Assembly (NCBI GenBank): GCA_013407085.1
Contig: JACCGJ010010468.1
Coordinates: 1 to 64,000 of the forward strand
Origin: Atriophallophorus winterbourni
Taxonomy: Eukaryota; Platyhelminthes; Trematoda; Plagiorchiida; Microphallidae
Length of the DNA stretch: 64,000 bases
Reading direction: 5' to 3'
The notes beneath the pieces are model-generated. The model had not been told where the DNA came from and ran no database searches. It worked only from the letters and a program-made list of their open reading frames with translations. Positions 53,741 through 64,000 of this stretch are shown here, piece by piece. Both the position numbers and the translations under genes were made by a program. Positions within the stretch are counted from its first letter, which is position 1. Each line of letters begins with the position of its first letter.

Positions 53741-56700
53741 ATACCCCTGTTACGATTTATGTCTACTTTTTCCTATTCACATTGCTTGGTACTTTATCTA
53801 GCTCCGTTACTATGCTTCCTGATGAATAAATGCAGCAGTAGCTTTGTTCACCTCTTGTTACGTATTAACTTTCAGTTCACGTGTACCCACTTCATCTTAT
53901 ATTGTAAATTAATACGCTCTAAATATTATTACATAAGGACTGCATGCGATTACAAACGGCTGCCACGCTCAACAAATTTGGTTTACTTGCAGCCAACTGT
54001 GAAAAAACTGTCGGACAGTCTCGCTCTCGTACAACATTGGCCTATTTATCGATTTTTTTAACTCAACTTATATCTTAGTTCACCGAATTGTCTAGTTTAC
54101 GCACACTAGGCCAGTCACCATACAGGTAACCGGGGATTTTTCTTAATTAATGTATGGAAACCGCCTTCGGAAACACGTCCAATTAGGAGACGGGAACAAT
54201 AGTTAAATCGAAGCTGTACGGGTGTTTTCCACAAAAAGGTTGAAAGAAACGCTGAATTTCTGGTCACTAACCGAGCCTACAGAATCTTGGAAAAAGATTG
54301 AAACCAATGAACAAGAAACCGTGGATGCTAAAAGTCAATTAGACGAGCAACTAAGAAATTGACCAAGAAATGTTGTACACACATTAGTTTGTAGGTTGTT
54401 GCTTTACGTTTGATAGCAGTACGCGTTTTCTTTCCAATGTAAGTGGAGAAGGAATAATGCGACCACCGCTGAATGGTATAATTACCGTAGAATGCAGTGA
54501 AGCTCATCGAAATGACATCCACTCAACGAAACAGCATCGCACAGAACAGAGCCCATTGACTTGGTGTTGTTGCAATACGCTATATCCGCTGTACACTTGA
54601 TTCGGTCAAGTAGGCAAAGACGGGCCCACTCAAAGGCATCGTTTCACCTTGAAGAATTAAGTGTCGCTGGTGGCTGAAGAATATTATCCGCTAGGTTATT
54701 TTATGTAGCTCAGCCAAGGTAAACAATCATCCCATTGAAACGATAAATCGCTTTGTCCTGATTGCTGAAAATCGTTCGAGGTTTAGTTGGCGTTGACTAA
54801 CAGGACTTAGCTTCATACGTCAGTACATGACCGAGTGGGTCTATCACTTAATACTGAGCGAATTCACGCTTGGAACAGATCACATTCCATTGATCTCAAA
54901 CAACTGATGCTTATGGCTGTGGTGAACACAGAAGTAATTCAGACGTCCGATTCGAGGCCATGAATACTGATGAATTGTAGCCGGTCTTCGATTCGTACAC
55001 GCAAAAATGCCATTGTGTCCTGACTAACGGCCAACAACGTTTCACACTTTAATGACCCGACGGTAAACAATGGACCGTTGTTTGTCTGTGCGCAGCCCCG
55101 TCAGACAGTGAATGAGACAAAGTGGGAGGCGAACAAGAATGTAGCAAGAACGAACAAAGCATATGAGAAGAAATAGATTAGGGCGTTGTCCTTTGACTGA
55201 AACACAATCATGGAGTCCGGTTGTCGTTCGTTTACGTGAAGGAAATGAACACTGGTCGATGTTTCTTGACAAAGGGTTAATTACACGCATGCGTGAGGAT
55301 TTTGCTTTTCGCATACAGGCACACCCGTGGGTTGGAATGATCGTGGCTATTGATTGGGACATTGTGACAAAACAAAAAGGGATTATAACATCCGAATTAG
55401 CATTGGCGTATGGTAGCAATTGGATTGGCATGTACCGGAGCGAGATTAGAAACACTTGAATCGTTCCGGATCACTGTTGCAACCGTAGAAAACGTACAAA
55501 CTTTGAAGTGTTTAGCACTTTTGTGGATAACCAATTACTAATGCGGGTCAAGCAGCAGTTCCGATGTGATTAACCTCCAGTAGATAGTGGAACCCGGAGA
55601 ACGCTATTAAACATAAATTGAAATTACGATGCACGCACACAACAGATCACAGTTATTGATTATTTTATCAGGACACGAGTGCAGGTTCGTGATTGGGTGG
55701 TAAGGTAGCTTCTGACCCAACGCAAACGAGAAACGTAACAAAGACGCCTTTTTCCGATATCATATGGCTTGGAACACCAGTCATCGTACAGGGAGATTTC
55801 GTTTATACATGTAAAGCAAGCAACAATGGATGTCGCAAAGCAGTATAATCATTCACGACTTTTAAAAATATGAAATGTTCAACTCTATAATAATCCGGCC
55901 TGGTGTGTCACTGGTGTATTCAAGGGAGAACCAAACGGTATGAACAGCAAATTGTCGGTTGGGAACACCGAGTCCTCGCGGGAAACGATTTCTATTTTTT
56001 CAATCCACCGATGGCTACGGGCTATTTGCCGTTCAAGAGGAGACAGCTAGATTAGGCTCATTGAGCGTTGAAACGGTGATAGAATGCTAAACAACATTAT
56101 AATTGAATACCAACGCCTGATGAGGTGTGCTGTGTAAGTGAGAAGGATGTAAACGCAAGGCTACAGTGCCAAATAAAGTTTGTCTTTTTATTTTCATTAA
56201 TGTCATGACGAAAAGCACGATTAAACCCATTAAAATCTAGTCTGGATGAGATTCGCTTAGATAGAAACATTAGAGTTCTGTCATTGATAAATCAGCAAGT
56301 GAAACAGTATTCTGAATCGCAAGCAATCTTAACTTCCTTCACATTTGCGAAACAAAACATTGGTTGTGTATACGCGGTTCAGGAATCATTGTGTGATTCG
56401 TTGTGGAACAACCAAAGGTCCATTGAGCAAGCCTTTTTTATAATTGCAAGCTCTATCCAACACAAAAGGTTTTATACGGTATTTGAGCGACGCCTAAGGT
56501 AACGTTATCCTGACGATCACAAAAGTGGATCGATCAGTGAGGACATCAATCTCGCGGCAGGGCGCATAACTTTCGTTCGGTAGCGACCTGAAATGCCACG
56601 TTTGAAATGTTGAATAGGCAAATAACGAGTGACCTGAACAGAACGAAGCTTTGTTATTACCGGGCTTTAAACTATGGCACTTGATCTATAGAAAATTGTT

Positions 56701-57100
56701 CGGTAACCAGTCAATCTCTCATCGACTACAAAGCACGAAAAAGAGAAAGAAGCATTGTTTGCTAACAAAGTGCTGCGTGTGATACAGAGCGGTCCATTCA
56801 CTGAACACATCACAACAATGCAGCCGCTATGCGAAAAACGACTAGAAGTTAACGGTGCATCGTGTAATTGTTCACCGTTCCACTTGGGCTACGAGACGGT
56901 CTGCGAATGTTGTTCTATAAAGTATATTGATTGTGCGTCAGTCCGACTTCACCGTAGCTGCACCGATGTGCATTTATGCCAAGCCTTGAAGCGCCAGCAC
57001 AATCGGCATTAAGCCACTGTGATTACCAACGGAAATGAAGTGCGATCGAGCGCCGACTGCATTCTTATTGCAAACGGTAACCCAATCCAGGCACGGATCC

Positions 57101-57119
57101 ACACACACACACACACACA
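57101..57119. repeat. (CA)n microsatellite
   Basis: About nine CA units. Simple sequence only. Confidence 0.8.
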
Positions 57120-57649
57120 ACTTTGACAGATGTGTCTGACTCTAGGCATCAGTTTTCATGCATCCATTCTCGGTAGTGGTTCATGCAGACAGCATATGCA
57201 GTCTCAACTTTGAAAGGGTGATTCGATAGCTGATAGTTCTCGAGGGATTGGTGTGTGTCCGCGCACACAATCGCAAGACATAAAAACTCATTAAACACGC
57301 GAATGATACACAGTGTTGAAGTAGACTCCAATTACGGACTGAAAGTGTCGGTATAGCCTAGATGTAGTGCACACAGAAAGATGATGGACCCTAGTGTAAC
57401 ATTCAATTTCCGTTATTTAGGATGATGATTCGCGGTTACGTTAATCAGCGATACACCAGTTAACGGATGTAGAAATGTATAACCGCGCTAAACTAATTTG
57501 CCCGCGAGAAGACGCTGAATTCTTACTGCTATCAACGGAAGCTATTTGACAATATCTCACATGACGCATAGTCCATTACTGTGGGCGTTCTGTCCGATTT
57601 CAGACTGCGGATTCCATATATGCATACAATTATTCATAAACTTCACGGA

Positions 57650-57815
57650 AGTGCAATCTGTACTGTGCAGCTAACGCCACTATAGTCTCACTGCCATTGC
57701 TGTTTTCCTTCCCCATATTTGTCTAGGCATGGGCAAACTAACAGTATCTTAACCCACGTGCAGTCTTAGATTGTGCGGCACTTTGCCTAGATCAGGCTTG
57801 TGATATCATACCTAC
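57650..57815 (+). repeat. R1 SINE-like repeat
   Basis: Contains gtactgtgcagctaacgcca, ccatatttgtctaggcatgg and actttgcctagatcaggctt; internal part shortened compared with 51935-52182. Confidence 0.7.
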
Positions 57816-58114
57816 ATTCATAAACTATGCCATATTCAGTACTTTTAATTCAAACAATCAACCAAAAACACAATAAAGCATTAGAGTGTCGAAAGTGTTA
57901 AGTTGTCATCATTTTCAGAAATGGCATGGTAGTAATTAGCAATTGATTTCGTAATGTAAGGCTCCTGAGGCAGAAGCTTCGCCAAAAAGCTAGGTTATTA
58001 ATTCATTTGCTGTCTGTATTGAAATACAGACTACAACAGGCAATAAGAGGTAATCAAACGAACACCTTGCTCGGGATACTGCCTGGCCTAAGCATTGCAC
58101 AAACCGGATTACAC

Positions 58115-58915
58115 CAAGTGGCTTTTACACGAGAATTACTTCACACACTTTAGCACAACCCGCTTATCGATCGCCATGCACAAACCGACTACATTCACTG
58201 TTTTCGTTAGCGCAAAATGACGGTAAACGTTGGTGCTACTTCTGTGTATGTGCTCAACAAAACTGTCTGTTTGTGAGGTCACAACGTTCGGTTTCAAGTT
58301 ACGGTAAATGAAGGCTAATTTTCACAACCTTGAAGTAACCATGTTCTCAGTGTCGTTTTAGGCGTCATGTGAGCGCGCGTCTATAGCGTTGGGTTGACGA
58401 ATATAACCAGCGCTTTTCAAGAGGAATCATCCTTAATTTGTTCTGCAGCGGCTAAAATATGAAGAGACTTGAGTCGATGGATTACGCACATTTTGAAGGA
58501 GTGATCGAGATACACTGTTGAGTAGCCCACCGGCTAACAGTATGTTCCCTCGCATGTTACATGGGGATAGTGTGTACATGATTCTTCAGTGTGAACTACA
58601 TCCAGTTTAATGGGTTATAGGGTATCAGTTTATCGATTGCGTGATTACGTATGTATACCAACCGAGAACATGAAGAAAATTTACGAATTATCTTGACCTT
58701 AACTTGAAATTGGGTGCTGTGACCTTCACATTTTGGTTGAGCACATGAACAAAATGAGCATCAAAGTTCACCATCACTTCCGCTAACGAAAACAGTGAAT
58801 GTAGTCGGTTTGTGCATGGCGATCGATAAAAGAGTGATGCTAAAGGATACGAAACAAGTGGGTGAAGTAATTCTCGTGTAACATTCACTCGATTCGTTAA
58901 GAAGTCTAGTTCGTA
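58115..58915. repeat. Inverted repeat, arms about 58115-58325 and 58685-58915
   Basis: The left arm has acacgagaattacttcac, tatcgatcgccatgcacaaa, ccgactacattcactgtttt and tcgttagcg; the right arm has the exact reverse complements. About 50 bases in the core are identical, and weaker similarity extends over some 200 bases each way. The right arm holds an open minus-strand frame (possible exon); the left arm is its broken copy. Confidence 0.75.
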
Positions 58916-58921
58916 CCGAAC
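58706..58921 (-). CDS. Possible exon within the inverted repeat
   Basis: Acceptor-like ctcattgcag ends at 58922, followed by an open frame TVRYELDFLTNRVNVTRELL, LASLFYRSPCTNRLHSLFSL, AEVMVNFDAHFVHVLNQNV and a GT after AAG near 58706. The pattern around LFSLAEVMVNFDAHFV loosely resembles a SEA domain, but I cannot confirm it. Its phase does not fit directly between the exons 62730 and 50167, so it would belong to an alternative transcript, to a gene of its own, or be a pseudo-exon. Confidence 0.25.
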
Positions 58922-59281
58922 CGTCTGCAATGAGCCTCGTGTAGTCGCGATAGAACAGAAATGGCTCACAATTCTATCGCTAAGCACCGAAATTGGGTCT
59001 CCCGGACTGAAATTAGTCTCGGTATATAAAAAGCTGCAGATACTGATAATTTATACATTAAGTATGATGCGATCAAGAGAGCTATAGGTCCCAACAAACT
59101 TCAGACAGCTCCCATTAGGCCACTATATTGTAACCCGATTGTCGACAAAAATCGGCAGATGGAAAATAGGTTCAGCAATTTTCGTTTATCTATTCTAGGG
59201 ACAGTATGGTTTTACCGCATGAATTTGAAAATGCTGAGCGTTTACCCACCATTGCATATCTAGATACTCTCCTTACTCCCA

Positions 59282-59475
59282 ATGTGCTGTGAAGCTAACA
59301 CCGTACTAAATTGATCTGCCGCTTGTAGTGAGCTGCATGCGAAAACACACTGGAGTCTCAATGCCATTGCTATTTTCCTTATCACTCTAGGCCTGGGCAA
59401 CCTGACTGTATCTTAGCCCACGTGCAGTCTTTGACTGTGCGGCACTTTGCCTGGATCAAGCTTGTGCTTTCATAC
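59282..59475 (+). repeat. R1 SINE-like repeat
   Basis: From gtgctgtgaagctaacaccg through gtgagctgcatgcgaaaaca and ctctaggcctgggcaacctg to gatcaagcttgtgctttcat. About 190 bases. Confidence 0.75.
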
Positions 59476-60914
59476 CATAAATGAAATGTTCCTGGTTACG
59501 ACCGAATTCCACCTAAGCACATCAATTACTGTAAAACAGCATTAATACAGCCACTTCATTGATTGGTTTTTCAGTGACTGGAGGAGGAGTGTGTCCCATA
59601 AAAGACGCCATACACGAAGATCAGCACGCGATTTAAGAGTAGGTGTGGTACAGGCGACTGCAACAATTACCGAGCAATCTCTTTTTTAAAAACAAATCAA
59701 GTATTGGCGGATACTGATAGACTACGGTATGAAAGTACAAGTCTTGAGTTAGACATTCCGGGGGTGTGAGAGTTAAACTACTGCCACCTTGCCCCAAAAT
59801 AAACGAAATCGTGATGATGGCAAGGAGATCAAGGATTGGATTCTACTAACGAATCCCAACGGTTCACGTACACAGGCAAACGATAATTTTGAACATTCAC
59901 TGATAAAATTGACTAGAGGCTGCTGCGGAGATCAGGATGGGGCGGTTGGAAATAACCGTAGTCCCTCATTCACCCACCAGGCACACGATAGCAGTTTTGA
60001 GCTGATTCGACGTACCACCTAGGAGATGCACGACACGTTCCGTGGACGTGGTTAATGTGCCTTAAATTTGTGATGTACCGTCAATGTTGAGAGACTAACA
60101 ACATATCTTTCCTCGAAAACATGTCAAAAATGAGCTGACTGCTGGCATGTGAGAATCGAACCTGCTATCTTGAAAATAAAGAGGGTTGAGCGAGTGATGC
60201 TCGGTGAGACGAAACGGAGAGACACATATGCGTTCAATAGCCACTGCCTTTCGTTCAACACTTGTGGGTGGGCGAACACAGACAAAGGCCAATGTCTGGT
60301 CGCCATTGGCCAAAGTGAAAGGGGCTCACAACGATTGGTCTAAATATAGGCTTTGTGAGTCGATTTTCAGCGGAACGAAATGGAGAGAAATCAATACGGT
60401 GAATTCATTGGTTGCGGGATAATTAATTCTGGGCATTGCGTTGGTGGAGTCGAACTAGTGGGACGTGTTCGGCATCTGAATGAGGGGTGGGTGAAGATTA
60501 GGCGATCCCGGAATAAAACCGGGTAAATATCGGTAAACATTGGATAACGAGTTCACGTTAAACCTCGCACAAAAACGGTTACCAAAGGGGCGAATCGAGA
60601 AGCGCAGTTTTACTGATGCATTAACTGCGACGAATAGCGTACGAAGCGTTGCAGCGTTAAATGGCAAGTAGCAGGTGAATCAGTCCTTTGGAGGTGGACT
60701 CTTGACTTGTACCAGTTAATTTAGGCCAACCCGCTTCGAACTTCGTTTTGTGCGTGCAACTACTAAAGATTAGCAACGGCGATATAGGATGGCTGCTTGC
60801 GATCGGGATAACACAACTCGCAACCGCACGAAGACTTGTATTCATTACCCATCTCGGGATACCGATGGATGCAAATTAGTGATCCTAAACGTGATTCATA
60901 AACGGTTTACTAAT

Positions 60915-61095
60915 ATCACGCCGCCGGCGTGCAATTGACGCCCTACAACCGAGTTTTACCTATCGTTGCAAGCGCTGTGGGAGAGATTGTTACTCCCGAA
61001 TCGGGCTGTTTAGTCATTCGAAAAGCAGTAGAACGCGAAAGTTCATTCGATTGTGATGTACGTCCATGGTCGACATTGACCGAAGGAGGCTGAGT
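60915..61095 (+). mobile_element. LINE 3' end (zinc-finger C-terminus family), short copy
   Basis: Matches 61380-61560: caaccgagttttacctatcg, gcgctgtgggagagattgtt, tcattcgattgtgatgtacg and catggtcgacattgaccgaa. 5' truncated. Confidence 0.65.
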
Positions 61096-61234
61096 TGAGG
61101 GGTCACTTGAAAATCAACCGAAATCTGGTGATATTCGTAGTTCAAGTAAATAATGCTAATATTATTCCTAGGGTAACTATCAAAGGAATCCAATTTTCTG
61201 ATACTACGCCACTCATAGACGTACAAAAGACGTT

Positions 61235-61575
61235 TGCAAAAGAGATATGAAAGCTCTTGGCATTGACCCGGCGAATCGGGAAGAACTTGCTCTTGACCGC
61301 TCACATTGGAGGCATTGTGTAACGCGTCGTCTGCAAGTTGGGGAGGAGCAGATACAGCTCTTGGCTGCGGAACGCAGATCACGCCGCCGGCATGCAACTG
61401 ATGCAATACAACCGAGCTCTGACTATCGTTGCCAGCGCTGCGGGAGATATTGTTCCTCCCGAATCAGACTGTTTAGTCACACAAAAAGCTGTAAAACATG
61501 AAAATTCATGCGATTGTGATGTACATCCATGGTCGACATCGACCGAAGGAGGCCAACAACAACAACAACGCCACT
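61235..61575 (+). mobile_element. LINE 3' end with C-terminal zinc finger
   Basis: Frame 61247-61501 encodes MKALGIDPANREELALDRSH, WRHCVTRRLQVGEEQIQ and the finger YRCQRCGRYCSSRIRLFSHT ending KSC. This is the usual C-terminus of a LINE family: an ALDR-W block followed by a C-x2-C finger with SRIGL-SH. A short 3' UTR (catccatggtcgacatcgac) ends in a caacaacaacaac tail at 61552-61566. Copies of the same end are at 4840-5110 and 60915-61095. Confidence 0.72.
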
Positions 61576-62729
61576 CAAACCTTAGTCGGTTGAAACACGA
61601 TCCTATAATGGAAGCAGAAATTACGTCGTACATTTACATAATGAATCGATCGAATGATTTATTAATGGGTGCACACTGATTGGGTTTAAACGTCTGAAAC
61701 TATCCATGAAAATGCTGAACGTATAAGAACGTCCAAACTACACGCTAGATTATAAAACACTAAGCGGATCGCCTGGTCTTCACCAGGAATATAGTCGCTC
61801 GATTTAAAGTTGACTCACGCAGGCCACATGTCAAGGTGTCGATGTGTTTCGTGCTCGTTCAGTACAATGTACTCTAAGTGCACGAGACGCGCAAGTATGG
61901 CGACGTATATTGTTCTTCAGTTCACTAGGTGTGTAATGACAACTTCTGACGCTGTTCAACGCTTCAGAACTTGTCCTCGATTCACCTCAGAGAACGCAAA
62001 CGAGGGTGCAACGCGGTTTACGTTGTTCAGATGGAATGGCGCAGAAACTTTGCATATAAACGGTACAGCCAGTGAAAAATTGCTGTACTAACGTAGCTCT
62101 GCACTTTCATTACTAATTTCGTGAAAACGAGTGGTGTGCTTCGAAATAGATTTTTAATAAAATCTCAGCAGGCATTACGTTTGATTTTGCGATGATTGTG
62201 CTACCGTTTGCCACCGATATTCAATTTCGACGTTTAAATTTTTTCCTTCAGGTAGACGAATTTTTGTACTATGATTATCCTGTAGAATACCGTATAGAAG
62301 CGAAATTCGGTGGCAAGTTGGTCTTAAGCGTAGAAGGTAGCTTGTTGAGGTTACCCAATAGAAATGAACAGAGAGTAGAAAAGTGTGGGAAGAGAAAGAT
62401 TCGTTCTCGTTGAGATTATAGTAAGTAAAACGCGCCGTCGAAATGACTACAGGCATATGCGCGCTTTAGTGAGATAATTGATTGATGAAAACGACGCATG
62501 ACAAAGTGGTTATGTGCTCACATGTTCGTCAGATTTTTTAAAACAAGTTACGTCAATCCGACGAACGGATACACAGGTCAGTAACACTGGTGAACGAGGG
62601 TCAAACGAGGGTACGAAACACGGTTATCGATTCAGACGATAAACAAACGTGCTCAGTGGGTGCGCGTTCATATCTTAGCACTAACAACGGTTATTGCCGT
62701 ACCGAGACGTGACATGAAAATGCACTCAC

Positions 62730-63147
62730 TTGATTTCCAGCGGATCGTGCTCGCAAGCCGCCGGACAAACAAATACCGCGAGCGATTCCGTTTGCTTTTC
62801 TAACCACGTTGAAATATCCTCATAACGGTCGTCATTCAGTTCGAAAGGTTTGATGGGAAGGATAAGCTGTGAATCGAGGGATTGCGAAAGCACCGGGCGC
62901 ATTTGCCGTGTCTTCGCCTTGGCCAGCAACGCGAGTGACTGGGGAGGACGAGCGCGCCAAACATTCAAGTTGAAAATCATCAAATGGGGTGAGGAAAGAC
63001 TGACCTCACCGGGGACAACGCGGATCTCGAAATTGACGAAAACGCCCGGGTTGTTGAGGGAAATTCGTCTCAGTTGCAGATCGCGATTCAAGGTGTGTGG
63101 GTGTAATCCAATGGTTGCGAGATGCTCATAACGGCGAATAGAACCGA
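62730..63147 (-). CDS. Exon of an unrecognised protein, probably upstream exon of the membrane gene
   Basis: 418-nt open exon: acceptor ttgactgcag ending 63148 and donor AA|gtgagt at 62729, both strong. The protein reads RRYEHLATIGLHPHTLNRDL, ISLNNPGVFVNFEIRVVPGE, PHLMIFNLNVWRARPPQSL, ILPIKPFELNDDRYEDISTW and VFVCPAACEHDPLEIK. Alternating hydrophobic strands suggest an extracellular beta-rich domain; there is no membrane segment. It ends two bases into a codon, and the exon at 50167 begins with the single base needed (giving Lys), so the two may be adjacent exons. The family was not recognised. Confidence 0.55.
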
Positions 63148-63209
63148 CTGCAGTCAAAACGGCCTAAAACGTAGAAACCCTTGTGAACGGTATGCCGGAA
63201 AATATATAC

Positions 63210-63351
63210 GTATGCATGCATGCATGTATGTATGTATGTATGTATGTATGTATGTATGTATGTATGTATGTATGTATGTATGTATAAATGTATGTATGTA
63301 TGTATGTATGTAGTATGTATGTATGCATGTATGTATGTATGTATGTATGTA
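63210..63351. repeat. (TATG)n microsatellite
   Basis: About 35 imperfect TATG units, some changed to TGCA, TATA or TAG. It gives long Met-Tyr-Val-Cys and Tyr-Ile-His-Thr frames on both strands that are not genes. Confidence 0.95.
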
Positions 63352-64000
63352 TCGATGAATGAAATAAATATACGCGGAATTCTGTCAAGAATTCGGTCCA
63401 AAGCGCCATCGTGCTCGAGAAAGAAATCGATTGAGTATCAACATTCAATACAAACAAGTAAATTCTGTGCGAACCTCAAGAAAGCGCGGCAAACCATTTC
63501 TTGATTTTCGTCGCACCTCAAGTGCATAATGATAATAATGATGAACGAACGAATGAATGAATGAATGAATAATATGTAAATAGACCAAAGCTGGTTGTGA
63601 TGCAAGGTGGAATGCTAAGTATGTGCGCATTCTTAGACCCCGAGACGTTTGTATGAATGTAATGCAACGTAGGTTATACGTCACGCAATCTACGCCAATT
63701 GAGCGTAACACTACAAGAGAAGGCGTACGCCACTTTGACAGAGACAGATGTGAAATCGCAGAGGAGACGTGCATAAACAAGACGAGGGATGATACATGGT
63801 TTTCGTGGAACACAGTCACTTTTGCTTCATCAAATGTTCTAAATTCTGATCAATTTGCTATCAACTCAGCCGAAAGAACATGTCAAGTACAGCACATGAT
63901 CGTATCACCTACGTGAACACTTACAACACAACGTGGCACACACTGCTTGTTAACATTTATCACGGAAATGGTCACCAAATCACTAGATTATCTGGAATAG
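63352..64000. other. No gene seen
   Basis: Upstream intron or flank of the minus-strand exon 63147-62730. A short (GAAT)n run occurs at about 63545-63572. Nothing else recognised. Confidence 0.5.

Larger units (their letters stand above)
50168..62729. other. Probable 12.5-kb intron of the minus-strand membrane protein gene
   Basis: Bounded by the acceptor at 50168 and the donor GTGAGT at 62729. It holds four R1 copies, two LINE 3' ends (60.9-61.6 kb), an inverted repeat at 58.1-58.9 kb that includes a possible exon, and (CA)n at 57101-57119. Long stretches (50.2-51.9, 52.2-53.6, 53.8-57.6, 59.5-60.9 and 61.6-62.7 kb) show nothing I can name; frames there have no domain signal. Confidence 0.45.

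Noticed and set aside
55042..55459. Overlapping 137- and 98-codon frames on opposite strands
   Set aside because: No domain, no clear splice sites, no similarity to known elements seen; chance frames are likely.
60124..60240. tRNA-like box B (gaatcgaacc, minus strand ggttcgattc)
   Set aside because: The T-stem does not pair well and no box A or acceptor stem was found at the right distance; not a tRNA gene.
63122..63504. Long open frames of Met-Tyr-Val-Cys and Tyr-Ile-His-Thr repeats
   Set aside because: They are translations of the (TATG)n microsatellite in several frames; not genes.
63551..63575. Short (GAAT)n direct repeats as a possible array
   Set aside because: Simple sequence without spacers; not a CRISPR-like or regulatory array. 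CRISPR is also not expected in this kind of genome.

Overview
The window looks like nuclear DNA of a flatworm, most likely a digenean trematode (fluke). This rests on three things seen together: genes with very small introns (28-36 nt) beside introns of kilobases; a dense load of retroelements of the kinds flukes carry (CsRn1-like Ty3/gypsy elements, RTE and CR1-like LINEs, a Penelope-like element); and decayed copies nested in each other. The species cannot be named from the sequence alone. No rRNA, tRNA or CRISPR feature was found.

Host genes. (1) Minus strand, 10060 down to 1507 and off the left edge: seven consecutive exons of NAA25, the auxiliary subunit of the NatB N-terminal acetyltransferase. 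All exon phases agree (about 619 codons). The first introns are 36, 28 and 31 nt; the later ones are 0.7, 3.7 and 2.2 kb and hold transposon debris. (2) Plus strand, 47449-48763: a complete three-exon CAF1/CNOT7 deadenylase gene (416 aa) with DEDD residues intact and introns of 31 and 33 nt. (3) Minus strand, convergent with CAF1: the last exon of an unrecognised membrane protein (50167-49744, with a poly(A) signal), probably joined in phase to an exon at 63147-62730. Most of 50.2-62.7 kb would then be one intron.

Between the genes, 10.7-47.0 kb is almost wholly retroelements. An RTE copy with an inverted 5' part lies at 10.8-12.2 kb, followed by a deleted CR1-like copy carrying a small composite retroposon (12.3-13.7 kb). 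At 14.8-22.5 kb a minus-strand LINE is split by two LTR retrotransposons: a deleted CsRn1-like element and a Ty3/gypsy element with a 5-bp target duplication. At 22.9-31 kb decayed CR1-like copies hold a deleted CsRn1-like element with nearly identical 366-bp LTRs and a 352-bp LINE-derived insertion with a 13-bp target duplication. At 31.3-37.4 kb one LINE is interrupted by another. A Penelope-like fragment with a GIY-YIG domain lies at 38.5-39.5 kb, a CR1-like RT in one long frame at 39.8-41.3 kb, and a broken CR1-like LINE with a PHD-finger ORF1 at 42.6-47.0 kb.

A SINE-like repeat, called R1 here, occurs at least twelve times on both strands. Its 3' half is also found inside the 3' UTR of one of the LINE families. 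I see no non-transposon multi-gene system; the most informative content is the insertion history and the exon-intron structure.
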